NCBI GenBank assembly: GCA_903837365.1
Contig: CAILUF010000287.1
Span: forward strand, 1-14,778
Direction of reading: 5' to 3'
Length of the DNA: 14,778 nucleotides
DNA from: an uncultured Alphaproteobacteria bacterium
GTDB lineage: Bacteria; Pseudomonadota; Alphaproteobacteria; Rickettsiales; UBA1997
Part shown: piece after piece, positions 7,775-14,735 of the stretch
Layout of the letters: each line of letters opens with the position of its first letter
Position numbering within the stretch: position 1 is the stretch's first letter
Program-made: the position numbers and the translations under genes
Notes under the pieces: model-generated
Told to the model about the DNA's origin: nothing
Database searches by the model: none
What the model saw: only the letters and a program-made list of their open reading frames with translations

Positions 7775-8415
7775 TTCTTGAGCGAAGCTATTGCTTGTGA
7801 ATAATTTTTATTGCCAAAAATATACGATCCAGAAACTAAAACATTTGCACCAGCTTCAATTGCCATTTTATAGGTTTCGAGATTAATTCCACCATCAACT
7901 TCTAACTCAATATTTTTATCAAGTTGATTGATTTTTTGACGAATATTGTAAATTTTTTGCAGTTGAGAAGTAAGAAATTTTTGTCCACCAAAACCAGGAT
8001 TAACAGTCATCACCAAAATAAGATCAACCTTGTCAAGAATATAATCCAAAACATTTTCATTGGTTGAAGGAACGATAGAAACACCAGCTCTTTTGTTGAG
8101 AGATTTTATTAAACTTAAACTGCGATCCAAATGTGTAGATGCTTCGGCGTGAATCGTGATGATATCAGCTCCAGATTCGGCAAAATTTTTAATTTGTAAA
8201 TCAGGATTGTTAATCATTAAATGAACATCAAATGTCAGGTGAGTACAAGACCTAATTGATTTTACAACTTCATTGCCAATAGTTATGTTGGGAACAAAAC
8301 TTCCATCCATAACATCGATGTGAATGTAATCAGCTCCAGCTGAAGTTATTTGTGAAATTTCTTCGCCTAATTTTGCAAAATTAGCCGAAAGAATTGATGG
8401 CGCAATTTTTATCAT
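7771..8415 (-). CDS. rpe: Rpe, ribulose-phosphate 3-epimerase
   Basis: It interconverts D-ribulose 5-phosphate and D-xylulose 5-phosphate in the non-oxidative pentose phosphate pathway, in the cytoplasm, and so helps supply ribose 5-phosphate for PRPP. At 214 residues it is a complete single TIM barrel. Motifs: APSILSANF (5-13), YIHIDVMDGSFVPN (30-43, metal ligands H32 and D34), DVHLM (63-67, H65), VMTVNPGFGGQKF (135-147), EVDGGIN (172-178, D174) and the phosphate-binding VLVSGSYIF (192-200). The usual NPxT segment reads IVPST (114-118), a small variation. The start gives MIKIAPSILSANF, the normal N-terminus. It is last in the run that begins with NDUFA12, 13 bases after the DUF2155 gene, so it is probably co-transcribed although functionally unrelated. 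Confidence 0.97.
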   Translation of the reverse strand: MIKIAPSILSANFAKLGEEISQITSAGADYIHIDVMDGSFVPNITIGNEVVKSIRSCTHLTFDVHLMINNPDLQIKNFAESGADIITIHAEASTHLDRSLSLIKSLNKRAGVSIVPSTNENVLDYILDKVDLILVMTVNPGFGGQKFLTSQLQKIYNIRQKINQLDKNIELEVDGGINLETYKMAIEAGANVLVSGSYIFGNKNYSQAIASLKN

Positions 8416-8428
8416 GTGAATAATTTAA

Positions 8429-8920
8429 TTATTTAGTTTTACAAGCTATGGCTACAATATCGTAAATTGGATGTTGAACGCCTGATATTGATGGGCTTGA
8501 AGCGAAAATCCAACCGTAAAAAATTCGTGAATTTTGTACTTCATTAACATTTGATTCCGGATTTTTATTTTCAAAAACTTCTAATAAAATTTTAGTTTCA
8601 GGTTTTTGTTCCAAGGGTGCTTGCCAGCATTTATGTGCTTTGAGAGTAATTGCTCCAAGGTTAACTTTTTGACCAACTTTTAAATCAATCATTAAATTTT
8701 TAGCAGTTGTTTTATTTAAAATTTGTACCATTGCAATTGGTGAAAATTTTAAAGAATCACTTACCTCTTCCATATATGCAACTCCTGAAGGAGTAGTTTC
8801 CTCATCATTATTTTTAATATTTTGCGCAAAGGAATTTTGTAAAAAAATTAAACCTATTAAAATAAAAGATAATAAAAGGTATTTGGTAATTATTGTTAAG
8901 TTTTGGTTAATTCTATTCAT
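8429..8920 (-). CDS. DUF2155 family exported protein
   Basis: The function of this family is not established; as I know it, it is largely alphaproteobacterial and often lies beside NDUFA12 or mlaD, as here. The 163-residue product has an n-region and hydrophobic core (about 13-27) with a likely signal-peptidase site after A32 (NSFA-Q), so the mature protein should be periplasmic. The family signature is clear: ILNKTTAK (67-74), a C in HKCWQAP (96-102), and the C-terminal YGWIFASSPSISGVQHPIYD (135-154) ending in AIAC (157-160). C98 and C160 may form a disulfide. The gene starts two bases after the mlaD stop, so translation is probably coupled. The proximity to mlaD and the envelope location hint at an envelope role; that is inference. 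Confidence 0.9.
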   Translation of the reverse strand: MNRINQNLTIITKYLLLSFILIGLIFLQNSFAQNIKNNDEETTPSGVAYMEEVSDSLKFSPIAMVQILNKTTAKNLMIDLKVGQKVNLGAITLKAHKCWQAPLEQKPETKILLEVFENKNPESNVNEVQNSRIFYGWIFASSPSISGVQHPIYDIVAIACKTK

Positions 8921-8922
8921 AA

Positions 8923-9384
8923 TTATTCATTCTTTTTTTTATCACTAAACATAAATCTCGCTAATAAATCCTCAAAATTAACCGCAGATTGTGTAAAAAT
9001 TAATTCATCACCTTCATTAAGTAAATCATCTTGCGATCCAGGATTTAATTCAAGAAATTTTGAACCAAGCAAACCGTCAGAAACTATTTTGGCTGAAGAA
9101 TCGGAAGGCAATTTAATTTTGTCGTTAATTGAAAATTTAATGGTTGCGCGAAAAGTTTTTTCATCAATAAATTGATCAATTACGGTACCAATTTTTACGC
9201 CAGAAATTTTTACATCACTGCCTCCAGAAATGCCATTAATATTATCAAATTTTGCAATCAGAAAATATCCGTCAGCATTGCTAACTTTTGAACTCTTAAA
9301 AGAGCTAAGAAAAAAAAGTCCTGCACATAAGATTACAAATGTACCAACAATGAAATCAAAATAGTTATTATTTTTGTTAATCAT
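8923..9384 (-). CDS. mlaD: MlaD, MCE-domain lipid transport protein
   Basis: MlaD is the substrate-binding, hexamer-forming part of the MlaFEDB phospholipid transporter, which moves lipids between outer and inner membranes to keep outer-membrane asymmetry. The 153-residue product has one N-terminal membrane segment (about 12-29) and a periplasmic MCE domain (about 40-117). The latter includes FDNINGISGGSDVKISGVKIG (46-66) and the pore-loop region GLLGSKFLELNPG (104-116). The C-terminal TQSAVNFEDLLARF (131-144) is typical of MlaD in place of the longer helices of other MCE proteins. It follows the NDUFA12 gene by six bases and precedes DUF2155 by two. The mlaE and mlaF partners are not in this window. 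Confidence 0.93.
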   Translation of the reverse strand: MINKNNNYFDFIVGTFVILCAGLFFLSSFKSSKVSNADGYFLIAKFDNINGISGGSDVKISGVKIGTVIDQFIDEKTFRATIKFSINDKIKLPSDSSAKIVSDGLLGSKFLELNPGSQDDLLNEGDELIFTQSAVNFEDLLARFMFSDKKKNE

Positions 9385-9390
9385 AAATTT

Positions 9391-9705
9391 TTATTCGGGT
9401 TGCCAAGGTTCATAAAATGAATTGGTTTTTTTATTTGATAAATTTTTTGGAAAATAAGCTAATTTAGTACCGGTGAGATTTGGAATATGAATTTTTTGCC
9501 ATGAAAATTTCTTATGTAAATTGCTAATTTGCGGAGGATCATCTTGGTTATAATGAAGCCAGCCATGCCATTCGGCAGGAACTTTGGTTGGTTCGGCAAT
9601 GCCAAAATATTTTACGAATCTTTTGTTTTTTTTATCCGTGTAATATTGATTTCCAAACTCATCATTGCCAACTCTTTTTAAATTGAAAAATAATTTTTTT
9701 AACAT
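9391..9705 (-). CDS. NDUFA12-type accessory subunit of NADH:ubiquinone oxidoreductase (complex I)
   Basis: This is the bacterial counterpart of the mitochondrial 17.2 kDa subunit (NDUFA12/B17.2), a small accessory protein on the peripheral arm of complex I. Among bacteria it is a mark of alphaproteobacteria. The 104-residue protein carries the expected motifs: VGNDEFGNQYY (12-22), VPAEWHGWLHY (42-52), W69, and the terminal YEPWQPE (98-104). Length and motif order match the family. It is the first gene of the minus-strand run with mlaD, DUF2155 and rpe, and its promoter should lie within 9706-9902. Its presence implies that a full nuo operon exists elsewhere in the genome. Confidence 0.95.
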   Translation of the reverse strand: MLKKLFFNLKRVGNDEFGNQYYTDKKNKRFVKYFGIAEPTKVPAEWHGWLHYNQDDPPQISNLHKKFSWQKIHIPNLTGTKLAYFPKNLSNKKTNSFYEPWQPE

Positions 9706-9902
9706 GATTTTATAAATTAATTTTTTTAAAATTTTAAAAATTCAAAATTGCAATACAACAAAAAAACTGAAATTCTTTTTTGATTTCTTAAAATTTAACT
9801 TTAAATTAACGAGATTAAAATAAATTTGCAATTAACAAAAACTTAATTTTTATTGCTGTAAGAATTTTTTTACTTCAAATAATTTAAAATAAATACAACT
9901 AA
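9706..9902. promoter_or_regulatory. Divergent intergenic region between NDUFA12 and slt
   Basis: These 197 bases must hold promoters for both the NDUFA12-mlaD-DUF2155-rpe run (leftward) and slt (rightward). The stretch is almost entirely A and T, and no hexamer pair stands out. TTGCAA at 9826-9831, followed 17 bases later by TTTATT, could serve slt, and TTGCAA on the minus strand near 9749-9754 could serve NDUFA12. Neither is convincing. No open reading frame or RNA gene is visible in it. Confidence 0.4.
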
Positions 9903-12023
9903 GTGAAATTTTTTTCCCAAATATTTAAATTTAAAAATATCAACGCTAAATGCCTGTCTTTGTTGATTGCGTTGCTTTTTTGCAGTTCAATAAATTGTTT
10001 AGCTTACGCCAAAACTGCTTCGCCAATGTCGCAAAAATTATGGCAAGGAATTACTCCGGCAGATTTAGAAATTCTTAAGAAAGTGAGTATTGCTTTAGAA
10101 AGAAAAAATTACGACGAAGCCTTGTTACATGCGCGTGAAATGAAATCGCTTAGCAAGCAAAAATCCGAAGCTGATAGAGCTACTCTTGGCGAGGCATTAA
10201 TTGACGTGGTTTTATGGAATAAATATAGCGATAAAATTCAACCAAAGCATATTGCATTTAGTGATATTTCAACATTTGTTATCGATAATCCATTTTATCC
10301 CAATATTGCCGAAATTAAACGTAATGTAGAGTTGGTTGCGGTTGCCAATAACGTTCCATATGAAGTTTCGCAATTTTATTTTAACAATAATCCTGCCAAT
10401 AATGTCGACGCTAAAGTTTACATGGTGGATGCTAAAATTGAAGCTTTATCGCGAGAAAAAATTGATGAAAAAAAGAAAGATGAGGAGCGCAGAAATATTC
10501 AATCGCAAATTGCCAAAATTTGGATTAAGGAAAATTTTTCAAGCGATGATGAGAGGAAATTTTTAGACAAATATCGTGATTTATTAACTGAACCTGATCA
10601 TATTTCACGTATTGAAAGATTGCTTTGGGATAATAAAAATGATGATGCGTTGCGAATTTTTAATTTTGTAAATGAAGATTATCGTAATCTTTTTAATGCA
10701 ATTATTGAATTGCAAAATTCCCCTAAATATATCGATCGAATTATTAGCTCAGTTCCTAGAAAATTAAGATCAAATGAAATATTGATTAATCGTCAAATTT
10801 TATGGCTTAAATCAAAAGATAAAATCAATGATTTGATAGATCTCTTAATTGATTTACCCGTAAAAACCAAATATCCCGATAAATGGTGGAGTCTGCGCAG
10901 GCTTTACGGGCGAGAGATGATCAAGCAAAGAAAATTTAAAATGGCTTATGAAATTTTTGCAAATCACAATTTACCAACATCTTCAGTTGATTTTTGGGAA
11001 GCAGAATGGACGGCTGGTTGGATAGCCTTGCGCTTTAATAATAAACCGCAATTAGCACAAAAACATTTTGATTATTTTTATAAAAATGTTTCACAACCAG
11101 TTACTTTGGCTCGGGGAGCTTATTGGTTAGGGATGAGTTACGAAGCGCAAAAACAAAATAATAAAGCTATCGAATGGTATAAGATTGGCACTAAATATCC
11201 TACTTTTTTTTACGGACAATTAGCAATTCATAAACATCGAACTCTTGATCCAGTAAGCGCGCAGGATGATATTATTTTGCCAAAAAATCCTGATATTACC
11301 GGTCGTGACATTGTCAAAATTGCCGAATCAAGAGCTGCGCAAGTTGCTTACTTACTAGCGATCACTGGCAACAAACAAGATGCTACGAAAATTTTTGAAT
11401 GGATTGTAAATAACTCGCCAACCGAAGGACAAATAGCGGTGATCATGAAAATTGTTAATGAAATTGGTGATCGACAAATTGATGCAAAAATTTCAAAAGT
11501 TGCATCGCGTAAAAACGTATTTTTTATAAAAGATAAATTTCAAATTATTAAAGAAGTTAGTCTCGACGAATATGCGCCATTGGTTCATGCCATAATTAAG
11601 CAGGAAAGCGGTTTTGTTCCTTCTGCGCTCAGTAAAGTTGGGGCAATTGGTTTTATGCAATTAATGCCTGCCACTGCTAAACTTGTCGCTAAAGAAGCGG
11701 GAATTGATTACGATAAGAAAAAATTAGCTACCGATATTTCCTACAACATCAAGCTTGGATCGTATTACATAAAAAAATTAATTAATCGTTTTGATGGCTC
11801 AGAAATGTTAGCAATTGCTTCTTACAATGCTGGACCTAACGCTACTCAACGTTGGATTAATGAATTTTACGATCCGCGTCAAGAAAAAGATCTTGATAAA
11901 GTTGTTGATTGGATCGAATTAATTACTTATTCTGAAACGCGAAATTACGTTCAGCGTATCATGGAAAATCTTATAGTTTATAAATATCTGATGTCGCGTA
12001 AAAATTATGACGATGTTAGTTAA
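9903..12023 (+). CDS. slt: Soluble lytic transglycosylase, Slt family
   Basis: It cleaves the MurNAc-GlcNAc bond of peptidoglycan in the periplasm, forming 1,6-anhydro-MurNAc ends. The product has 706 residues, somewhat longer than E. coli Slt70. A signal peptide with basic n-region, core at about 18-28 and AYA at 34-36 gives a likely cut after residue 36. Residues about 45-550 are a helical, TPR-like superhelix typical of the family's U domain. The catalytic domain (about 555-700) has the acid E568 in IIKQESGF, GAIGFMQLMP (580-589), SYNAGP (640-645), and a late ETRNYVQRI motif. The start is GTG at 9903: an in-frame TAA lies directly before it, and the next ATG (residue 42) would remove the signal peptide. 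No good ribosome-binding site is visible. It is divergent from the NDUFA12 run. Confidence 0.95.
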   Translation: MKFFSQIFKFKNINAKCLSLLIALLFCSSINCLAYAKTASPMSQKLWQGITPADLEILKKVSIALERKNYDEALLHAREMKSLSKQKSEADRATLGEALIDVVLWNKYSDKIQPKHIAFSDISTFVIDNPFYPNIAEIKRNVELVAVANNVPYEVSQFYFNNNPANNVDAKVYMVDAKIEALSREKIDEKKKDEERRNIQSQIAKIWIKENFSSDDERKFLDKYRDLLTEPDHISRIERLLWDNKNDDALRIFNFVNEDYRNLFNAIIELQNSPKYIDRIISSVPRKLRSNEILINRQILWLKSKDKINDLIDLLIDLPVKTKYPDKWWSLRRLYGREMIKQRKFKMAYEIFANHNLPTSSVDFWEAEWTAGWIALRFNNKPQLAQKHFDYFYKNVSQPVTLARGAYWLGMSYEAQKQNNKAIEWYKIGTKYPTFFYGQLAIHKHRTLDPVSAQDDIILPKNPDITGRDIVKIAESRAAQVAYLLAITGNKQDATKIFEWIVNNSPTEGQIAVIMKIVNEIGDRQIDAKISKVASRKNVFFIKDKFQIIKEVSLDEYAPLVHAIIKQESGFVPSALSKVGAIGFMQLMPATAKLVAKEAGIDYDKKKLATDISYNIKLGSYYIKKLINRFDGSEMLAIASYNAGPNATQRWINEFYDPRQEKDLDKVVDWIELITYSETRNYVQRIMENLIVYKYLMSRKNYDDVS

Positions 12024-12030
12024 ATTTAAT

Positions 12031-12071
12031 TTAATTAAACAAGAAATGTTAAGTATAATTAAAACTTAACA
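12031..12071 (+). promoter_or_regulatory. purF: Candidate purF promoter with palindrome around the -10 box
   Basis: A perfect TATAAT lies at 12054-12059, 40 bases before the purF ATG, with a weak -35 match TTAATT at 12031-12036 (17-base spacing). The -10 box is framed by a perfect 7-base inverted repeat, TGTTAAG (12047-12053) and CTTAACA (12065-12071). Such a placement would let a dimeric regulator block the promoter. The -10 match is good; the operator reading is inference, since AT-rich DNA makes such repeats by chance. Confidence 0.45.
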
Positions 12072-12099
12072 ATAACAATAAAAAATTTATTACTTAATT

Positions 12100-13512
12100 A
12101 TGTTTGATAAATTTACAGAAGAATGCGGAATATTTGGTATTTTTGGCTCAAAAGATAGTGCAATTAATACCACTCTTGGACTCCACGCTCTTCAGCATCG
12201 CGGTCAAGAAGCAGCTGGTATTGTAACTTTTGATTCTAACGTTATCGCTAATCCAAATTTTCATTTTGCTGATGGATTAGTTGCTGATAATTTCACTTCG
12301 CAAGAAATTCTAAAAAAATTAACAGGCGATATAGCAATTGGCCATGTACGCTATTCTACTGCTGGAAAAAAAACTGCGCAAAATTATCAGCCAATCATTG
12401 CTGAGCTTGATTTGGGATTTATCGCTGTTGCCCATAATGGCAATCTAACTAACGCCAAAACTCTGCGTTCAAAATTAATAAAACGTGGTGCAATTTTTCA
12501 AACCACAATGGATACTGAAGTTATTCTTCACCTCATTGCTTTGAGTAGTAAAAATAGTTTAAATGAAAAAATCATTGAGGCGGTTGAACAAATTCAAGGA
12601 GCATTTTCATTATTAGTAATTCATAAAAATGGAATTATCGCTATTCGCGATTCTTACGGAGTTCGTCCGCTTTCAATTGCGCAACTCGGCGATTCAATTG
12701 CAATTGCTTCAGAAACCTGCGCATTCGATATTATCGGTGCAAAGTTTCAACGCGATCTTGCAAATGGAGAAATGTTAATAATCAGCAATAACGGTTTAGA
12801 ATCATTATTTCCTTTTGCAAAAAAACCATCAAAGTTTTGTATTTTTGAATATGTTTATTTCTCTCGCCCAGATAGTATTTTGCAAGGCAGAAATGTTTAT
12901 CAAGTAAGAAAAAATATTGGCATTGAATTGGCTAAAGAAATTAAAATTGATGCCGATGTTGTCGTACCAATTCCTGATTCCGGAGTTCCTGCAGCGATTG
13001 GATTTTCAATGCAATCAAAAATTCCTTTTGAGCTTGGAATTATTCGCAATCATTATGTTGGACGAACCTTCATTGAGCCAACCGATCGCATTCGTCACTT
13101 CGGTGTAAAGTTAAAACATAACGCTAATTTTGAGATCATTAACAATAAAAGAGTTATTTTGATTGACGATAGTATTGTTCGCGGAACTACTTCTAAGAAA
13201 ATTGTTCAGATGATTCGCGATGCTGGTGCTAAAGAAATTTTTATGTTAATCGCATCACCTCCAACTATTTCGCCTTGCTTTTACGGCGTTGATACTCCTG
13301 ATAAAAAAGACCTCATCGCCTCGCAAATGACCAATGATGAAATTTGTAAAGTGATTGGTGCTGATCGCTTATTTTATGTTTCAATTGATGGGCTTTATCG
13401 AGCAATAACCCAAACTAATCGTGATAATAATCAGCCACAATTTTGTGATGCTTGTTTTTCTGATCAATATCCAATTAATTTAACAGATTTAAAAAATAAT
13501 TATGAACGATGA
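12100..13512 (+). CDS. purF: PurF, amidophosphoribosyltransferase
   Basis: It catalyses the first committed step of purine synthesis, PRPP plus glutamine to 5-phosphoribosylamine. The 470-residue protein has an N-terminal class II glutaminase domain and a C-terminal phosphoribosyltransferase domain. The nucleophile is C9 in EECGIFGIFG, so a short eight-residue propeptide must be removed, as in the B. subtilis type. Other glutaminase motifs are HALQHRGQEAAG (29-40), GHVRYST (81-87) and AHNGNL (111-116). The PRPP loop is VILIDDSIVRGTT (352-364). Cysteines at 247 (FCIFEYVYFSRPDS), 393 (SPCFYG), 449 and 452 (FCDAC) match the four [4Fe-4S] ligands of the B. subtilis enzyme, so an oxygen-sensitive cluster is likely. 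The last 11 bases overlap xseB, which suggests coupled translation. Confidence 0.97.
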   Translation: MFDKFTEECGIFGIFGSKDSAINTTLGLHALQHRGQEAAGIVTFDSNVIANPNFHFADGLVADNFTSQEILKKLTGDIAIGHVRYSTAGKKTAQNYQPIIAELDLGFIAVAHNGNLTNAKTLRSKLIKRGAIFQTTMDTEVILHLIALSSKNSLNEKIIEAVEQIQGAFSLLVIHKNGIIAIRDSYGVRPLSIAQLGDSIAIASETCAFDIIGAKFQRDLANGEMLIISNNGLESLFPFAKKPSKFCIFEYVYFSRPDSILQGRNVYQVRKNIGIELAKEIKIDADVVVPIPDSGVPAAIGFSMQSKIPFELGIIRNHYVGRTFIEPTDRIRHFGVKLKHNANFEIINNKRVILIDDSIVRGTTSKKIVQMIRDAGAKEIFMLIASPPTISPCFYGVDTPDKKDLIASQMTNDEICKVIGADRLFYVSIDGLYRAITQTNRDNNQPQFCDACFSDQYPINLTDLKNNYER

Positions 13513-13828
13513 TCTTTTTAATAAAAGCGATAGCCAAGATTTTGCAAATTTAAATTCTAGCGAAGAAATTGTTGAAAAAAACAATAGCAATATTGCTTCA
13601 AAAAATGTTGATAAAAATATTGCTAAAAAAATTGCTAAAATGAGTTTCGAAGAAGCTTTAACGCGCTTAGATAAAATTGTTGAAATTTTATCATCGCAAA
13701 AAAATAATCTTGAAGAAATGATTCTGCTTTATGAAGAAGCAACATTTCTCAAGGAGCATTGCGATAAAAGGCTCGGCGATGCTAAAATGAAAATTGAAAA
13801 TATTAATAAAAAAAATAAAGAAGAATAA
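13502..13828 (+). CDS. xseB: XseB, exodeoxyribonuclease VII small subunit
   Basis: XseB binds the long helical arm of XseA; the complex degrades single-stranded DNA to oligonucleotides in repair. The conserved core is SFEEALTRLDKIVEILSSQK at about 48-67, followed by the LEEMILLYEEATFLKEHCDKRL helix (70-91). The family is usually about 80 residues; this one has 108 because of a 45-residue N-terminal extension rich in Asn, Lys and Ser that looks disordered. The start at 13502 overlaps the purF end by 11 bases. An alternative start, ATG at 13640 (Met47), would give a minimal protein of 62 residues, and the overlap makes the upstream start reasonable but not certain. xseA is not in the window. 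Confidence 0.9.
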   Translation: MNDDLFNKSDSQDFANLNSSEEIVEKNNSNIASKNVDKNIAKKIAKMSFEEALTRLDKIVEILSSQKNNLEEMILLYEEATFLKEHCDKRLGDAKMKIENINKKNKEE

Positions 13829-13885
13829 TTTATTGTTTATTTTTATAAAAATTTAACCCTGTTTTATCAATAATTAAATCAAAAG

Positions 13886-14503
13886 ATGAATAGTCTAAAG
13901 TTTAAACAAGTTCCAAATTTCCTAACCAGCCTTCGCCTTCTGATAATTCCTCTTTTAATTTTGTCATTTTATATTCCGGGAATGTTGTCAAATATCATCA
14001 CCGCTTTTTTATTTGGCGTAGCGGCGATTACCGATTATTTTGATGGCTATTTTGCTCGCTTAATGAAGGCTCAATCAAATTTCGGTAAATGTCTTGATCC
14101 AATCGCTGATAAACTTTTGGTAATCGTTGCGATAGTTATGCTCGTAAAATTTAATCCTCACAATCCTTGGATTTTATTTCCGGGTTTGATCATAATTAGT
14201 CGAGAAGTTTTGGTTTCCGGACTTCGCGAATATTTGGCGGAAATAAGAATTAGCGTTCCCGTCAGCAAACTTGCGAAATATAAAACTGCAGTGCAAATGT
14301 TTGCAATTGGTGGATTACTTTTGGGTGAAGATGGTTCATCCTACGCTTTATACAATTGGCTTGGAGGATTTATTGAAGTTGATATTAAATTTTTAATTAT
14401 CAGTGCAATTTCAACAATCGCTAAAATACTTTTTTGTCTAGCTGCATTTTTAACGATAATTACTGGTTATGCATATTTTAAAATTGGTTTTAAAAATATG
14501 TAA
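13886..14503 (+). CDS. pgsA: PgsA, CDP-diacylglycerol--glycerol-3-phosphate 3-phosphatidyltransferase
   Basis: This inner-membrane enzyme makes phosphatidylglycerol phosphate from CDP-diacylglycerol and glycerol 3-phosphate, the committed step to phosphatidylglycerol and cardiolipin. The CDP-alcohol phosphotransferase signature is complete: D53-G54, A57-R58, G67, D71 and D75, with D50 three residues ahead. The N-terminal VPNFLTSLRLLIIP (9-22) and the ISREVLVSGLRE segment (104-115) are typical of PgsA rather than phosphatidylserine synthase. Several membrane spans are visible (about 14-31, 34-50, 76-90, 96-112, 135-148 and 168-198). At 205 residues it has normal length. It lies 57 bases after xseB on the same strand, with only a weak AAAAG ahead of the ATG, and may be in one transcript with purF and xseB. 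Confidence 0.95.
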   Translation: MNSLKFKQVPNFLTSLRLLIIPLLILSFYIPGMLSNIITAFLFGVAAITDYFDGYFARLMKAQSNFGKCLDPIADKLLVIVAIVMLVKFNPHNPWILFPGLIIISREVLVSGLREYLAEIRISVPVSKLAKYKTAVQMFAIGGLLLGEDGSSYALYNWLGGFIEVDIKFLIISAISTIAKILFCLAAFLTIITGYAYFKIGFKNM

Positions 14504-14518
14504 TACCAATTTTTTAAT

Positions 14519-14540
14519 TAAATTTGCTAACGCAAATTTA
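14519..14540. terminator. Stem-loop downstream of pgsA
   Basis: A perfect 9-base stem, arms TAAATTTGC and GCAAATTTA, with a four-base loop TAAC, lies 15 bases after the pgsA stop. No run of T follows on either strand, so it is not a classic intrinsic terminator. It could be an RNA 3'-end processing or stabilising hairpin, or part of the repeat-rich tail of this region. Confidence 0.4.
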
Positions 14541-14553
14541 GATTTAATCTTGA

Positions 14554-14589
14554 ATTGCTTCACGGCGAATGAATCGCCGTATACGCAAT
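14554..14589. repeat. Palindromic element with two-step stem
   Basis: An inner perfect stem, ACGGCGA (14562-14568) and TCGCCGT (14574-14580), with a five-base loop is enclosed by an outer stem ATTGC (14554-14558) and GCAAT (14585-14589), separated by small internal bulges of three and four bases. The stem is G+C-rich compared with the surrounding DNA. The ATTGC...GCAAT frame resembles dispersed palindromic repeats I know from intergenic DNA of Rickettsiales genomes; that link is from memory and unverified. Confidence 0.45.
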
Positions 14590-14644
14590 GAGATTTTGGG
14601 TTTTTATAATTTTGTTTGTTGATAAGCGTTTCATTTTTATCTAC

Positions 14645-14732
14645 GGGCTGTAACTCCCCCCTTGAGGCTTACTCCCCTACAATTTTTGCGCAAAAGTCTC
14701 GAAGCTCTCGGGCTATAGCTCCCCCCTTGAGG
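14645..14732 (+). repeat. Pair of 23-base direct repeats
   Basis: Copies at 14645-14667 and 14710-14732 begin GGGCT and end CTCCCCCCTTGAGG; 21 of 23 bases agree, with differences at positions 6 and 9. The unit length from start to start is 65 bases. The runs of six C are striking in such AT-rich DNA. Between the copies lies a perfect 12-base palindrome, TTTTGCGCAAAA (14684-14695). The second copy contains the palindrome GCTATAGC. No coding potential is visible. It could be part of a dispersed intergenic repeat. Confidence 0.6.
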
Positions 14733-14735
14733 GCT

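Noticed and set aside
14645..14732. CRISPR-like repeat pair
   Set aside because: Only two imperfect copies, 23 bases long with a 42-base interval, no third repeat, and no cas genes in the window.
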